A stretch of DNA of 64,000 nt from JAGREO01 sp020446285 (GTDB lineage Bacteria; Pseudomonadota; Alphaproteobacteria; Geminicoccales; Geminicoccaceae): the NCBI GenBank assembly GCA_041398005.1, contig JAWKVP010000002.1:62001-126000 (forward strand), written 5' to 3'. The position numbers and the translations under genes were made by a program. Position 1 is the stretch's first letter, and each line of letters opens with the position of its first letter. Below are positions 18,095 to 27,054 of the stretch, piece after piece. The notes below the pieces were generated by a model. That model saw only the letters and a program-made list of their open reading frames with translations, did not search any database and had not been told where the DNA came from.

Positions 18095-18253
18095 GACAAC
18101 CTCCACCGATGACCTCCCGAAGCCGTCACTATAGCATCGGTGGTGACCCTTGGTAATGGCGCCATTGGTGCATACAGGCCGCGACTGGTCTCCCGGGAGG
18201 CGAAATCCGGCGCATGAACCGGGGCGGCAAGTGTATCGGAGCGGCTGCACACC

Positions 18254-18841
18254 ATGAATCCCCGAACGACACGTTTCGAACTTCTGGTGGTCGCATCCGC
18301 CGACGGCTTCATCGGCCGCAGGAGCGGTCACAATCCGTCGAGCTGGGCGAGCCCCGAGGAACAGCGCCATTTCCTCGCCTCGGTCGATCGTGCCGACTGG
18401 TCGTTCATGGGACGGCGCACGGACGAGGAAGCACCGCGCGAGGACCGGCGGCGGGTGATCTTCTCCACCTCGGCAAACGGCCTCCACTGGTGTTCGCCGA
18501 CCCGGCTTCGGGTCGATCCCCGGTCCACGGGCATCGAGGCGATGATCGAAGCCATCGGAACCCGTCATCCGGCGCGCAACTGTCTCGTTCTCGGCGGCAC
18601 GCGGGTGCATGACTGGTTCCTCGCACGGGCGCTGATCGACCGTGTGGTGCTCACCATCGAGCCCGTGCGGTTCGGATCCGGCATGCCGATCGTGAGCGAT
18701 ATTGGCGGCGAGCCCGACGCGGTCATGCGCCGACTGGGCTTTCGCCGCACCGACAGCCGCGAGCTCAATGCGGGCGGCACCCGCCTCGAGACCTTCGAGC
18801 CGGCAGGGTCTCAGCGCATCGATCCAGACAGATCATACTGA
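18254..18841 (+). CDS. RibD C-terminal / dihydrofolate-reductase-like protein
   Basis: A 195-residue protein of the RibD_C/DHFR fold, expected to use NADPH. It begins with FELLVVASADGFIGRR, the family's first strand and helix, followed by SFMGRRTDEE, RNCLVLGGTRVHDWFL (the Gly-Gly nucleotide loop) and DRVVLTIEPVRFGSG. Such stand-alone proteins reduce pteridine- or pyrimidine-type compounds; no riboflavin genes are nearby. The last codons and the stop lie within a 47-bp palindromic repeat (18816-18862), so the C-terminal RIDPDRSY is encoded by the repeat. Confidence 0.8.
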   Translation: MNPRTTRFELLVVASADGFIGRRSGHNPSSWASPEEQRHFLASVDRADWSFMGRRTDEEAPREDRRRVIFSTSANGLHWCSPTRLRVDPRSTGIEAMIEAIGTRHPARNCLVLGGTRVHDWFLARALIDRVVLTIEPVRFGSGMPIVSDIGGEPDAVMRRLGFRRTDSRELNAGGTRLETFEPAGSQRIDPDRSY

Positions 18842-18862
18842 TCTGTCTGGATAAATTGATGC
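18816..18862 (+). repeat. 47-bp palindromic dispersed repeat, copy 1
   Basis: An imperfect palindrome with 14-bp perfect arms: ATCCAGACAGATCA, a TAC loop, then TGATCTGTCTGGAT. It is extended by GCATCG/GATGC outer ends with a 4-5 bp bulge. The same 47-bp element occurs at 39293-39339 in reverse orientation with about five differences. It overlaps the end of the RibD-like gene and could also act as a transcription end between convergent genes, although no T-run follows. Confidence 0.75.
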
Positions 18863-18898
18863 GAAAGAAGGAACTGTCGGAAGACGGTCGGGGCCGGA

Positions 18899-19717
18899 TC
18901 AGGGTGATGTCAGGGAGAACTCCACGAGGCGGGCGACGACGATGCCCCAGCGACTCTGTCCATGAGCGAGCACCGGCAGGTGGCGGCCGGGCAGGAGCGC
19001 GTCGCTGAGCCAGATCCTCACACCGCGATCCCGCTCGCCTTCCTCGTCCCCATGTTCCGTGGCCCAGCGTTTCGACGCGCCGGCGAGAAGCTCGCCGTCG
19101 AGATCGCAGGCGAGCGCAGGCGCTGGCGGCAAATCGGGAAGGGATGCGACCGCCTCCCTGTCCCCTGCACAGGAAAGGACGAGCGAAACCGCGCGCTTGC
19201 CATCAAAGCTCGACCGTTCGATACGCATGTCCGGGCCGGCGAGGGCAATGAGATCGCCCGCGAGCGCCAGCGGATCGGGGCCGCGGCGGAGATGCGGCGG
19301 CACCGCCTCGCGCTCGACGGTGACCTCGGCCGGAATGTCGCTTTCGATCAGTTCGCCCTTTTCGCCGAACAGCATCGACCAGGCCTGTTCTTCGTCATCC
19401 ATCCAGCGCGCGGCGTGAAACCGTGTCTCGACGATCGCCCCATCGCCATCGCGCCTGACCGCCCGGCTTTCGATCAGGGAACGAAAGGCCACGATCCAGT
19501 CCAGCATGCCGGATGTCCGCGCCTCCAGCTGGAGTTCCCGCAATTGCTGGTCATCCTTCAGCGTCAGCGCGATCTCGCCCACCGTGAAGCCGGACCAGCG
19601 AACCTCGTAGCGCGCGGAAGCCTCGAGGGGAACGGCGGGCGCATCCTGTGCTCCGGCAGCGGCGGACAGGAAGGCAAACGGCAGGGCGGCGAGAGGAACG
19701 AGCCGGCGGACGCTCAT
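18899..19717 (-). CDS. Secreted DUF3108-like protein
   Basis: A 272-residue protein with a Sec signal peptide (residues 1-23, MSVRRLVPLAALPFAFLSAA) and a beta-rich body: ASARYEVRWSGFTVGEIALT, then FRSLIESRAVRRDGDG, which matches the start of DUF3108 proteins of proteobacteria. Its function is not known; such proteins are thought to sit at the periplasm or outer membrane. ATG 19717 overlaps the stop of the acetyltransferase gene (ATGA), so both are in one operon. Confidence 0.72.
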   Translation of the reverse strand: MSVRRLVPLAALPFAFLSAAAGAQDAPAVPLEASARYEVRWSGFTVGEIALTLKDDQQLRELQLEARTSGMLDWIVAFRSLIESRAVRRDGDGAIVETRFHAARWMDDEEQAWSMLFGEKGELIESDIPAEVTVEREAVPPHLRRGPDPLALAGDLIALAGPDMRIERSSFDGKRAVSLVLSCAGDREAVASLPDLPPAPALACDLDGELLAGASKRWATEHGDEEGERDRGVRIWLSDALLPGRHLPVLAHGQSRWGIVVARLVEFSLTSP

Positions 19718-20484
19718 GCCCTGCCCTCGCCGAGCTGGCGATAGTGATAGCGATAGACGGTCGCAAAGCCGAGCGAGCGATAGAGCCCGAGCGCCGGCGC
19801 ATTGTCGTCCTCGACCTGAAGATAGAACCGTCGCGCGCCCATGCCATGCGCCCAGACGGCCAGCCGCGCCATGACGGACCGTGCAAGGCCCCGCCGGCGA
19901 AAGCGCGGATCGCTGCGGACCGAGAAGATGCCGGCGAGCTCGCCATCGACCACACAGAGCCCGCCGGCGCGGGGCGCACCGTCGATCGTGACCACGGCGA
20001 TGACGATCGGACGGGCGATCCGGGAGATGACGGCGGCGCGGGCAGCGCGGACGGCGGAGGACCAGAGCGGGTCGCAAAGCGCGTTCATGGCGAGTGCTGT
20101 CGCCCGTCCCTCGAGTTCGACGGCATGCCGGCAGACCATATGCGGGTCGATGGCGGCCAGCATGACGTTCGTGTCGGTGAGGCGGTCATAGCCGCGTGCC
20201 TCAAGATACGGGTCCAGTCCCTGCGGGCGGACCCGGTCGCACAGATGAAAACAGGGTGGAGCGCCCCGCTCGCCGTACCAGCGTTCGACATGCGCCACGG
20301 CTCTCGCGAGCGATGCGCCATCGCCATCGTCTCCCTCGAAATCCAGTGTGGCCGCCGAATTCAGCCGGCGCGAATGGCCACCGCCGCCGCGCAGAAGCCA
20401 GCCCCGGAAAAAGGCGGTCTCCACGGGCGGCCAGGCGAACAGCGCCGCCTTCTCGATCGTTGCGATCAACTGCGATTGCACCAT
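19714..20484 (-). CDS. GNAT-family N-acetyltransferase
   Basis: A 256-residue protein with a C-terminal GNAT domain: GIFSVRSDPRFRRRGLARSV is the acetyl-CoA-binding motif A (R/Q-x-x-G-x-G/A form), and NAPALGLYRSLGFATVYRYHY is the usual C-terminal motif. The N-terminal half (about 120 residues) is extra and may be a degenerate second GNAT domain, a layout known from two-domain GNAT proteins. The acceptor substrate is unknown. It is followed by the secreted DUF3108-like gene. Confidence 0.83.
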   Translation of the reverse strand: MVQSQLIATIEKAALFAWPPVETAFFRGWLLRGGGGHSRRLNSAATLDFEGDDGDGASLARAVAHVERWYGERGAPPCFHLCDRVRPQGLDPYLEARGYDRLTDTNVMLAAIDPHMVCRHAVELEGRATALAMNALCDPLWSSAVRAARAAVISRIARPIVIAVVTIDGAPRAGGLCVVDGELAGIFSVRSDPRFRRRGLARSVMARLAVWAHGMGARRFYLQVEDDNAPALGLYRSLGFATVYRYHYRQLGEGRA

Positions 20485-20665
20485 CCATGGGATCCGCGAC
20501 GAGGCTCGATGTCAAAGAGTTGCAGACCGTTTTGCCCGCGGCAAGACGATAGCGCGGGCCGTCACCCGATCTTGATGTCCCGTCATGCAGTATGGTGCCT
20601 GAATGCCATCGCTCTGCTACCTAGTCCCGGGTATCGGCGCGGGCGGCGCGACCAAGAGAGGAGCG

Positions 20666-21835
20666 ATGACGGCACAGCAGGCTAGACAGCGTTTCATCGA
20701 CGGCATGAGTCTCGCCGCAACCTCGGTGAACATCGTGACCACCGACGGGCCGGACGGCCGCGCGGGCATCACTGTGTCAGCCATGTCCTCGGTCTCGGCC
20801 GACACGCCGCAGCCCTCGCTTCTGGTCTGCATCCATCACGCCAGCCGCGCATCGCGGGCGATCATCGGCAACGGCCGCTTCTGCGTCAATCTCCTGCGTG
20901 ACGACCAGTCCTACATCTCGGATGTCTTTGCCGGACGCCTGAAGACGCCGGACGGCGACCGCTTCTCGGCGTGCGAATGGGTCCAGTCGAAGAACGGCAC
21001 CCCCCGCGTCCGCGACGCGCTGGTCGCCTTTCACTGCCGTCTCGACCGGCACATGAAGATCGGCACGCATCACGTCTTCTTCGGCGCGGTCGAGGAGACC
21101 GTGACCGCGACGGGCGGCCGGGCGCTGATCTACGCCAACCGCGCCTATGGCTCGCCGACGCGGCTCCTGGCGGATTCCACCCGTCCGGGCGACAGCGATG
21201 GCGATGGCGAACACGAACTCCGCCTCGGCTGCCTTGCGACATTCGGTCCGCCACTCGTCCCCGCCATGCTCGCCCGCCTGCAGGAAGATTGCGGCGCGTT
21301 CGACATGCATCTGGTCGAGGGCGATCAGCAGCGGCTGCTCGAATGCCTGCGCTCGGGCGAGATCGAACTCGCCATGCTCCATGATTTCGACCTCGCCGAC
21401 GAATTCCATTCCACCCCGCTGCACGACCTGCGGGTCCATGTCCTGATGGCCGGGGACGATCCTCTCGCCGGCAGGGAGGAACTCACACTTGCCGACCTCG
21501 CCGGCAAGCCGCTCGTCATGCTCGACCTGTCGCCCGGTCGCGACTACTTCCTGTCGCTCTTTCGCGACGCCGGGCTGGAGCCCAGTGTCGCATGCCGGAG
21601 TTCATCGGTGGAAATGGTGCGCGGCCTCGTCGGCTACGGCTTCGGCTACGGCCTGTTCGCGACCCGGCCCGCGGGCAACCGGACAAGTGACGGACGCACC
21701 CTCGTCTGCCGGCCGCTCGTCGGCATACCCGGACCGGGCCGCCTCGTCCTCGCCCGTCGGCGCGACCGGACACCGGGCCGGATGGCCGCCGCGTTCACGG
21801 ACATTTGCCGCCGCCTCGTCACCAACGGCTCATGA
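20666..21835 (+). CDS. Flavin reductase domain fused to a LysR-type effector-binding domain
   Basis: A 389-residue two-domain protein. Residues about 5-165 are a flavin-reductase-like FMN-binding domain (AATSVNIVTTDGPDGRAGIT, AMSSVSADTPQPSLLVCI, NGRFCVNLL, KIGTHHVFFGAV). Residues about 185-380 look like a LysR substrate-binding domain: LRLGCLATFGPPLVPAML, ECLRSGEIELAMLHDFDL, LVMLDLSPGRDYFLSLF, VEMVRGLVGYGFGYGL. No helix-turn-helix is present, so it is not a regulator in the ordinary sense. ATG 20666 follows AGAGAGGAG. The effector domain may bind the substrate of a partner monooxygenase, or FMN reduction may be gated by an aromatic ligand; both are inference. Confidence 0.8.
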   Translation: MTAQQARQRFIDGMSLAATSVNIVTTDGPDGRAGITVSAMSSVSADTPQPSLLVCIHHASRASRAIIGNGRFCVNLLRDDQSYISDVFAGRLKTPDGDRFSACEWVQSKNGTPRVRDALVAFHCRLDRHMKIGTHHVFFGAVEETVTATGGRALIYANRAYGSPTRLLADSTRPGDSDGDGEHELRLGCLATFGPPLVPAMLARLQEDCGAFDMHLVEGDQQRLLECLRSGEIELAMLHDFDLADEFHSTPLHDLRVHVLMAGDDPLAGREELTLADLAGKPLVMLDLSPGRDYFLSLFRDAGLEPSVACRSSSVEMVRGLVGYGFGYGLFATRPAGNRTSDGRTLVCRPLVGIPGPGRLVLARRRDRTPGRMAAAFTDICRRLVTNGS

Positions 21836-22249
21836 CGGGCGGCGGGGCCATGGATCGGTGCCATTCCTGCCGGTGGATTGGCCGGAGTCCCGGGATTCGT
21901 CGATCAGCGGCAGACGATCTCCAAGGACTTCCATCTCGGTCGCGATCTGTTCCATCGTTCGCGCCCAGTTGTGGATGAAGATTTCCATCTCGCCATCGAC
22001 GGCCCTGATCGTGCGCAGATGGGCGGCGAGCCTGCGCAGACGCCCGGAATCCGCCGCAAGCGGGAGAATGCCATCGTCGAGGGGCTCGTTCTGGTTGTCG
22101 CCGGAAAGCGGCTGCGGCTTGAGGAAGCCCCGGAGCCCGCTCAGGCCGAAACCGAGCCGGGCGAAAGCGACGATCCCCGCGCGCTCGTCGCCGTCACGAT
22201 CCGCCGTGTCGTTCTCATTCATCATGTCCGGCCGCCCGCACCGCCGCAA
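21830..22249 (-). CDS. Small protein of unknown function
   Basis: A 139-residue product; the start may instead be ATG 22225 (MMNENDTADRDGD). It is rich in acidic and helical segments (LRRLAAHLRTIRAVDGEMEIF, then HNWARTMEQIATEMEVLGDR) with no signal or membrane helix. Composition is that of a real coding frame, better than the overlapping opposite frames, but there is no strong ribosome site. It overlaps the flavin-reductase gene end by 6 bp, convergent. Confidence 0.5.
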   Translation of the reverse strand: MRRCGRPDMMNENDTADRDGDERAGIVAFARLGFGLSGLRGFLKPQPLSGDNQNEPLDDGILPLAADSGRLRRLAAHLRTIRAVDGEMEIFIHNWARTMEQIATEMEVLGDRLPLIDESRDSGQSTGRNGTDPWPRRPS

Positions 22250-22619
22250 GGGGCCGCCTGTCGAACCGTGCCGGATGAAACAGCGAATTGCCAGATGCGA
22301 TCACGAGGTGACATCCTTCTTTACAAAAATGACACAACACAGATAAAGGCCGGAAAACCGGACGTTCCCGGTACAGACATCTGCACGACATCTCGACATA
22401 CATGAATATAGCTTGAAAATGATTTGTAAAGATAATCCATTACTGGATATTGTATTTCACAATAATTCTTAAGTTTTTTGATGAATTTCAATGAGCGAAT
22501 TCGCGAAGGAGCGTTGTTCTTTTGCTTACTTCGCGACACAAATGGTACGACGGGCCACGCCCATCGTCATCGAACCCGTATATTGACAGCGACCACCCTT
22601 CGGCCCCATGCCCTAGTCC
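22250..22619. other. AT-rich intergenic region upstream of hyuB-like gene
   Basis: A 370-bp gap without a gene. From about 22380 to 22500 it is strongly AT-rich against the high-GC background. An inverted repeat, TCGCGAAG (22501-22508) and CTTCGCGA (22529-22536), lies about 85-120 bp before the hyuB start and may be a regulator site. No promoter hexamers are convincing enough to annotate. Confidence 0.45.
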
Positions 22620-24251
22620 ATGGACGCGATCACACTCGACATCATGTGGAACAGGCTGGTGGCCACCGTCAACGAACAGGCGGCGGCACTCATCCGTTCC
22701 TCCTTCACCTCCATCGTGCGCGAAGCCGGCGACCTCTCCGCCGGCGTCTTCGACCGGCGCGGACGCATGGTCGCCCAGGCGGTCACCGGCACACCCGGCC
22801 ACATCAATTCGATGGCCACCGCCATGGGCCATTTCCTCAAGCGGTTTCCGGTGGACACGCTCACGCCCGGCGACGTGCTCATCACCAACGATCCATGGCT
22901 CGTTGCCGGTCAGCTCAACGACATCACCATCGTCACACCGGTGTTCAGGCAGGGCCGCGCGGTGGCCTTCTTCGCCAGCTGCTGTCACGCGCTCGACATC
23001 GGCGGGCGTGGTCTGTCCGCCGACAGCCGCTCGGTGTTCGAGGAGGGGCTGCTGATCCCGATCATGAAGCTCTGCGAAGCCGGCCGGCCGGTCCAGCCGA
23101 TCTTCGATCTGATCGAGGCCAATGTGCGGACGCCGCTCGAGGTCATGGGCGACCTGCATTCACAGATCACCGGCAACGAGGTGGGCGGCCGGCAGCTGCT
23201 CTCCTTCATGGACGAACTCGGCCTCGACGATATCGAGGAACTCGCCGACGAGATCATCGACCGCTCGGAAAGAGCCATGCGCGCGCGCATCGAGGCGCTT
23301 GCCGACGGCGACTACCCGTTCGGGCTCGTCATCGACGGTTTCGACGAGCCCATCACCATCGAGACCTGCGTCCGCATCCGCGGCGACCGCATCGTCGTCG
23401 ACTATGCCGGTACGTCGAAAAGCGTCGGCCACGGCATCAATGTCTGCGCCAACTACACGCTCGCCTATACCAATTACGGCATCAAGTGCGCCATCTCCCC
23501 GGATGTGCCCAACAATGAGGGCAGCTTCCGCCCGGTGTCCATGAATGCGCCCGAAGGCTGCATCCTCAACGCCGAGCGCCCGCGCCCCGTCGGCGGGCGT
23601 CATCTCGTCGGCCATTTCGTCCCCTCGGCGATCATGGGCGCCCTGGCGAAGGCCCTGCCCGACAAGGTCATGGCGCCGGGCTTCGATGCGCTCTGGGACA
23701 CCCATCTCGCCGGCCGCGATCCGCGCACGGGCGAGCAGTTCTCGTTCACCTGGTTCGCCGCCGGCGGCACCGGTGCCCTCCACGGTCAGGACGGCCTGAG
23801 CGCCACCGCCTATCCGAGCGGCATCGCCGGAGTCCCTGTCGAGGTCATGGAAAATCTCGCCCCCGTCATCTTCTCCCGCCGGGAACTCCGCCCCGATTCC
23901 GGCGGTGCCGGGCAATGGCGCGGCGGCCTCGGCCAGACCTTCGAATTCTCCGTCGCCATGGACGAGCCGTTCCTCTTTTCCGGCCTCTACGACCGGATCG
24001 ATCATCCCGCACCGGGACTCGCTGGCGGGTCGTCCGGAGCGGGCGGCATCCTGCATGTCTCCGCCGACCGGACGGTCCGCGCCAAGACCAGCGAGATGCT
24101 CCCCGCCGGCACCGTGGTCCGCATCGATCTTCCCGGCGGCGGCGGCTATGGCGATCCTGCGAAACGCGACCCGCAGGCGATCGAGGCCGATCTTCGCGAC
24201 GGTTACATTTCCGCCAAACGCGCGAAATGTGATTACGGCCACAGCGCTTGA
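22620..24251 (+). CDS. Hydantoinase B / oxoprolinase-family protein
   Basis: A 543-residue HyuB-type subunit. N-methylhydantoinases and acetophenone carboxylases use it with HyuA in ATP-dependent hydrolysis or carboxylation. Visible family blocks are LDIMWNRLVATVNEQAAALI at the start, TGTPGHINSMATAMGHF, LITNDPWLVAGQLNDITIV, and the C-terminal LPGGGGYGDPAKRDP, all highly characteristic. No HyuA gene is adjacent, which is unusual. ATG 22620 has only a weak ribosome site. The substrate is unknown. Confidence 0.88.
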   Translation: MDAITLDIMWNRLVATVNEQAAALIRSSFTSIVREAGDLSAGVFDRRGRMVAQAVTGTPGHINSMATAMGHFLKRFPVDTLTPGDVLITNDPWLVAGQLNDITIVTPVFRQGRAVAFFASCCHALDIGGRGLSADSRSVFEEGLLIPIMKLCEAGRPVQPIFDLIEANVRTPLEVMGDLHSQITGNEVGGRQLLSFMDELGLDDIEELADEIIDRSERAMRARIEALADGDYPFGLVIDGFDEPITIETCVRIRGDRIVVDYAGTSKSVGHGINVCANYTLAYTNYGIKCAISPDVPNNEGSFRPVSMNAPEGCILNAERPRPVGGRHLVGHFVPSAIMGALAKALPDKVMAPGFDALWDTHLAGRDPRTGEQFSFTWFAAGGTGALHGQDGLSATAYPSGIAGVPVEVMENLAPVIFSRRELRPDSGGAGQWRGGLGQTFEFSVAMDEPFLFSGLYDRIDHPAPGLAGGSSGAGGILHVSADRTVRAKTSEMLPAGTVVRIDLPGGGGYGDPAKRDPQAIEADLRDGYISAKRAKCDYGHSA

Positions 24252-24302
24252 CGCAGGGATCCGCATGATACCCTCCAAGGAGGTCAGCCGTCCGGTTGCA
24301 TA

Positions 24303-25286
24303 ATGACCGGATCGACCTTGCTGATTTTTTCAGGTGATTTCGTACGACCGCAAGGGTCGGAGACCATTGTCTTGATATCGAACAGAGTGCGAAAATTCGG
24401 GGCGCTGTACCGGCGTCGTGGTGCACCGGATGCCATGCGCGAGGCATTGACATGGACGCTGGCGCGCCTGCGGCTGGTCGAGGATGTCGAGGGCCGCCGC
24501 CGGGCGCTGGCGCTGGAACTGGCGCGGGCCTTCCAGTGGCGGGTGAGCTACGGCCCGTTTCGCGGGATGATCCTGCCCGAACGAAGCTGGTGGTCGACCC
24601 AGGACCGCGCGCCCATGCTGCTGGGTCTCTACGAACAGGATGTCCTCGAGATCCTCGTCCGCGAACTGGCCCGGCGACGGCATTTCATCGATATCGGCGC
24701 CGGCGACGGCTATTTTGCCGTGGGCCTGCTCGCCACCGGCCACGCCCTCAGCTGTCTGTGCTTCGAGGCCTCGATGGAAGGCCGGGCGGTGATCGCCGAA
24801 TGCGCGCGGGCGAATGGCGTCACCGAGCGGATCCGCATCGACGGCGCCGCCGATCGCCGGACACTGATCGACATCGATGACGGAATCCTCGCCGATTCGG
24901 TGGTGCTGATCGACATCGAGGGCGAGGAATTCGAGCTGCTCGACGACATCGCCCTGGAACGGTTGCGCGAGGCGGTCGTCGTGGTCGAACTGCACGACCA
25001 TCGACACGACTTCGACACCTCCCACCGCCGCGATCTGCACGATCGCGCCGCCCGCCACTTCGAGATCAGCGAAATTCCTCACCGCGGACGCAATCCGGCA
25101 CAGTTCCCCGAACTCGACCATCTCCCCGAAAACGACCGCTGGCTCGCCTGCTCCGAAGGCCGCAGCGCCAAGATGACCTGGCTCCTCTTCGAACCCCGAA
25201 CCGTCGCCGATCACCCGCCGCCCTCGCCCGATGCCGACCATGTCCCACCGATGCCATTCGCGGACGAAGTCCCGATCAGGGGATGA
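24303..25286 (+). CDS. SAM-dependent methyltransferase-like protein (FkbM-like)
   Basis: A 327-residue protein. HFIDIGAGDGYFAVGLL near residue 122 is the SAM-binding motif I, CFEASMEGRAVI supplies the acidic motif II, and VVLIDIEGEEFELLDDI is the motif typical of FkbM-type O-methyltransferases. The Pro/His-rich C-terminal tail looks disordered and overlaps the convergent ade gene by 11 bp. A strong AAGGAGG lies at 24277-24283, but no in-frame start is well spaced from it; ATG 24303 is used and ATG 24435 is possible. Confidence 0.72.
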   Translation: MTGSTLLIFSGDFVRPQGSETIVLISNRVRKFGALYRRRGAPDAMREALTWTLARLRLVEDVEGRRRALALELARAFQWRVSYGPFRGMILPERSWWSTQDRAPMLLGLYEQDVLEILVRELARRRHFIDIGAGDGYFAVGLLATGHALSCLCFEASMEGRAVIAECARANGVTERIRIDGAADRRTLIDIDDGILADSVVLIDIEGEEFELLDDIALERLREAVVVVELHDHRHDFDTSHRRDLHDRAARHFEISEIPHRGRNPAQFPELDHLPENDRWLACSEGRSAKMTWLLFEPRTVADHPPPSPDADHVPPMPFADEVPIRG

Positions 25287-26970
25287 TCTCGAATTTCTTT
25301 ACATCGACCATTCCACGGTCGGTGATCTTGAGGGCGGGGATCACCGGAAGTGCGAGGAAGGCAAGCTGGAGGAAGGGTTCGGTGAGGGTCACACCGAGGC
25401 TTCGCGCGGCGGCGCGCAGGTCGGCGAGGCGGGCGTGGACATGCTGGAAGCTGTCGAGGCTCATCAAGCCCGCCATCGGCAATGCCAGCTCCGCGAGGAT
25501 CGCACCGTCACCGACGACGACGAAGCCGCCCTCGATCTCCGCGAGCCTGTTGGCGGCGAGCGCCATGTCCTCGTAGCCGATGCCGACACAGGCGATATTG
25601 TGGTGGTCATGGCAGACGGTGGAGGCGATGGCACCGGCCTTCATCCCGAAACCGCGCACGAAGCCGGTGGCGATGTTGCCGTTCCGCCCATGCCGCTCGA
25701 CCACGGCGATGCGGGCGAGATCGCGCGCCGGGTCCGGGCGCTTGTCACCATCGGCGATGGTGATCGTCTCGACCAGATGTTCGGTGATGATCTTGCCCTC
25801 GATGATGCCGATGACATCCGTTTGCTCGCGATTGCCGGCATGACGGAAGTCTCGCGGCTCCAGCCTTTTCACATGAACGGAATTCCGCCCGACCGGCGGC
25901 AGTTCCCCGCGGGCGGCGAAGGCCGCATCATCGGCGATGACCCCGCCACAGAGCACGAGCCGCGCACGGCATTCCTCGAGACTGTCGAGAACCGCGATAT
26001 CCGCACGCCGCCCCGGTGCCACCTGCCCCCGGTCCTTCAGCCCGAACGCCTCGGCGGCGGCGAGCGTGGCGGCGCGATAGGCGGCGAGCACTGGCGTGCC
26101 GCGGCGGATCAGGGTCCGGATCATGTGGTCGAGATGGCCATGCTCGGCGATGTCGAGCGGGTTCCGGTCGTCGGTGCAAAGGCACATATAGGCCGATGTG
26201 CGCTCGTCGAGCAGCGGCTGCAGGGCTTCGAGATCCCGCGAGACGGACCCCTCGCGGATGAGCACGCGCATGCCCTTGTTGAGCTTCTCGCGCGCCTCGC
26301 GGGCCGTCGTCGCCTCATGCTCGGTGCGGATGCCGGCGGCGATATAGGCGTTCAGTTCCTTTCCCGAAAGTTGCGGGCAATGACCGTCGACATGCCCGCC
26401 CTCGAACAGCCTGAGCTTGGCCATGGCACGGGGGTCGCGATGGATCACGCCCGGATAGTTCATGAATTCGGCAAGGCCGATGGCCGAGGGGTGCCCCGTG
26501 AGTACCGCGAGATCGTCAGCGTCGAGCGTGGCTCCGGCGGTTTCCATGTCGGTCGAGGGCACGCAGGAGGAAAGTTGCACGCGGATATCCATGAGCGTGC
26601 GTTCGGAGGCCGCCTGAAAATAGCGGATGCCCTCGGCGCCGATGACATTGGCGATCTCGTGCGGGTCGCAGATGGCGGTGGTGACACCGCGCGGCGTGAC
26701 ACAGCGATCGAACTCGAACGGCGTGACGAGCGAGCTTTCGATGTGCAGGTGGGTATCGATGAAGCCGGGAACGAGAAAGGCGCCTTCGACGTCGACGATC
26801 CGCTCGCCCTCGTAACTCTCGCCGATGCCGACGATGGTGTCGGCCGCGATCGCGACGTCACCCTCGATCAGATCGCCGGTGACGACATCGAACACCCTGC
26901 CGCCGCGAAGGACCATGTCGGCGGGGGTCTCGCCCAGCCCCTGCGCGATGCGCCTTTCCAGATCGCTCAT
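25276..26970 (-). CDS. ade: Adenine deaminase
   Basis: Converts adenine to hypoxanthine and ammonia in purine salvage. The 564-residue protein, starting at ATG 26970 with GGAG 6 nt before, has the amidohydrolase site DTHLHIESS and the family segment TTAICDPHEIANVIG, then FMNYPGVI, GHVDGHCPQLSG (metal His residues), RTEHEAT and LCTDDRNP. The C-terminal domain carries STVCHDHHNIACVG, typical of Ade rather than the adenosine-deaminase-like enzymes. It is a single gene on this strand ahead of an unrelated two-component operon. Confidence 0.93.
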   Translation of the reverse strand: MSDLERRIAQGLGETPADMVLRGGRVFDVVTGDLIEGDVAIAADTIVGIGESYEGERIVDVEGAFLVPGFIDTHLHIESSLVTPFEFDRCVTPRGVTTAICDPHEIANVIGAEGIRYFQAASERTLMDIRVQLSSCVPSTDMETAGATLDADDLAVLTGHPSAIGLAEFMNYPGVIHRDPRAMAKLRLFEGGHVDGHCPQLSGKELNAYIAAGIRTEHEATTAREAREKLNKGMRVLIREGSVSRDLEALQPLLDERTSAYMCLCTDDRNPLDIAEHGHLDHMIRTLIRRGTPVLAAYRAATLAAAEAFGLKDRGQVAPGRRADIAVLDSLEECRARLVLCGGVIADDAAFAARGELPPVGRNSVHVKRLEPRDFRHAGNREQTDVIGIIEGKIITEHLVETITIADGDKRPDPARDLARIAVVERHGRNGNIATGFVRGFGMKAGAIASTVCHDHHNIACVGIGYEDMALAANRLAEIEGGFVVVGDGAILAELALPMAGLMSLDSFQHVHARLADLRAAARSLGVTLTEPFLQLAFLALPVIPALKITDRGMVDVKKFEIIP

Positions 26971-27054
26971 GCCGTTCTCCGCACTGTTCGGTGCGGGGAT
27001 CATGCCATGCCCCGGACATCCGCGCGACAGCCCCGTGGACGATCGCGCAACGGA

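Noticed and set aside
24277..24283. Strong AAGGAGG before the methyltransferase gene taken as its ribosome site
   Set aside because: It is about 20 nt from ATG 24303 and no in-frame start lies at proper spacing, so I could not tie it to a start.
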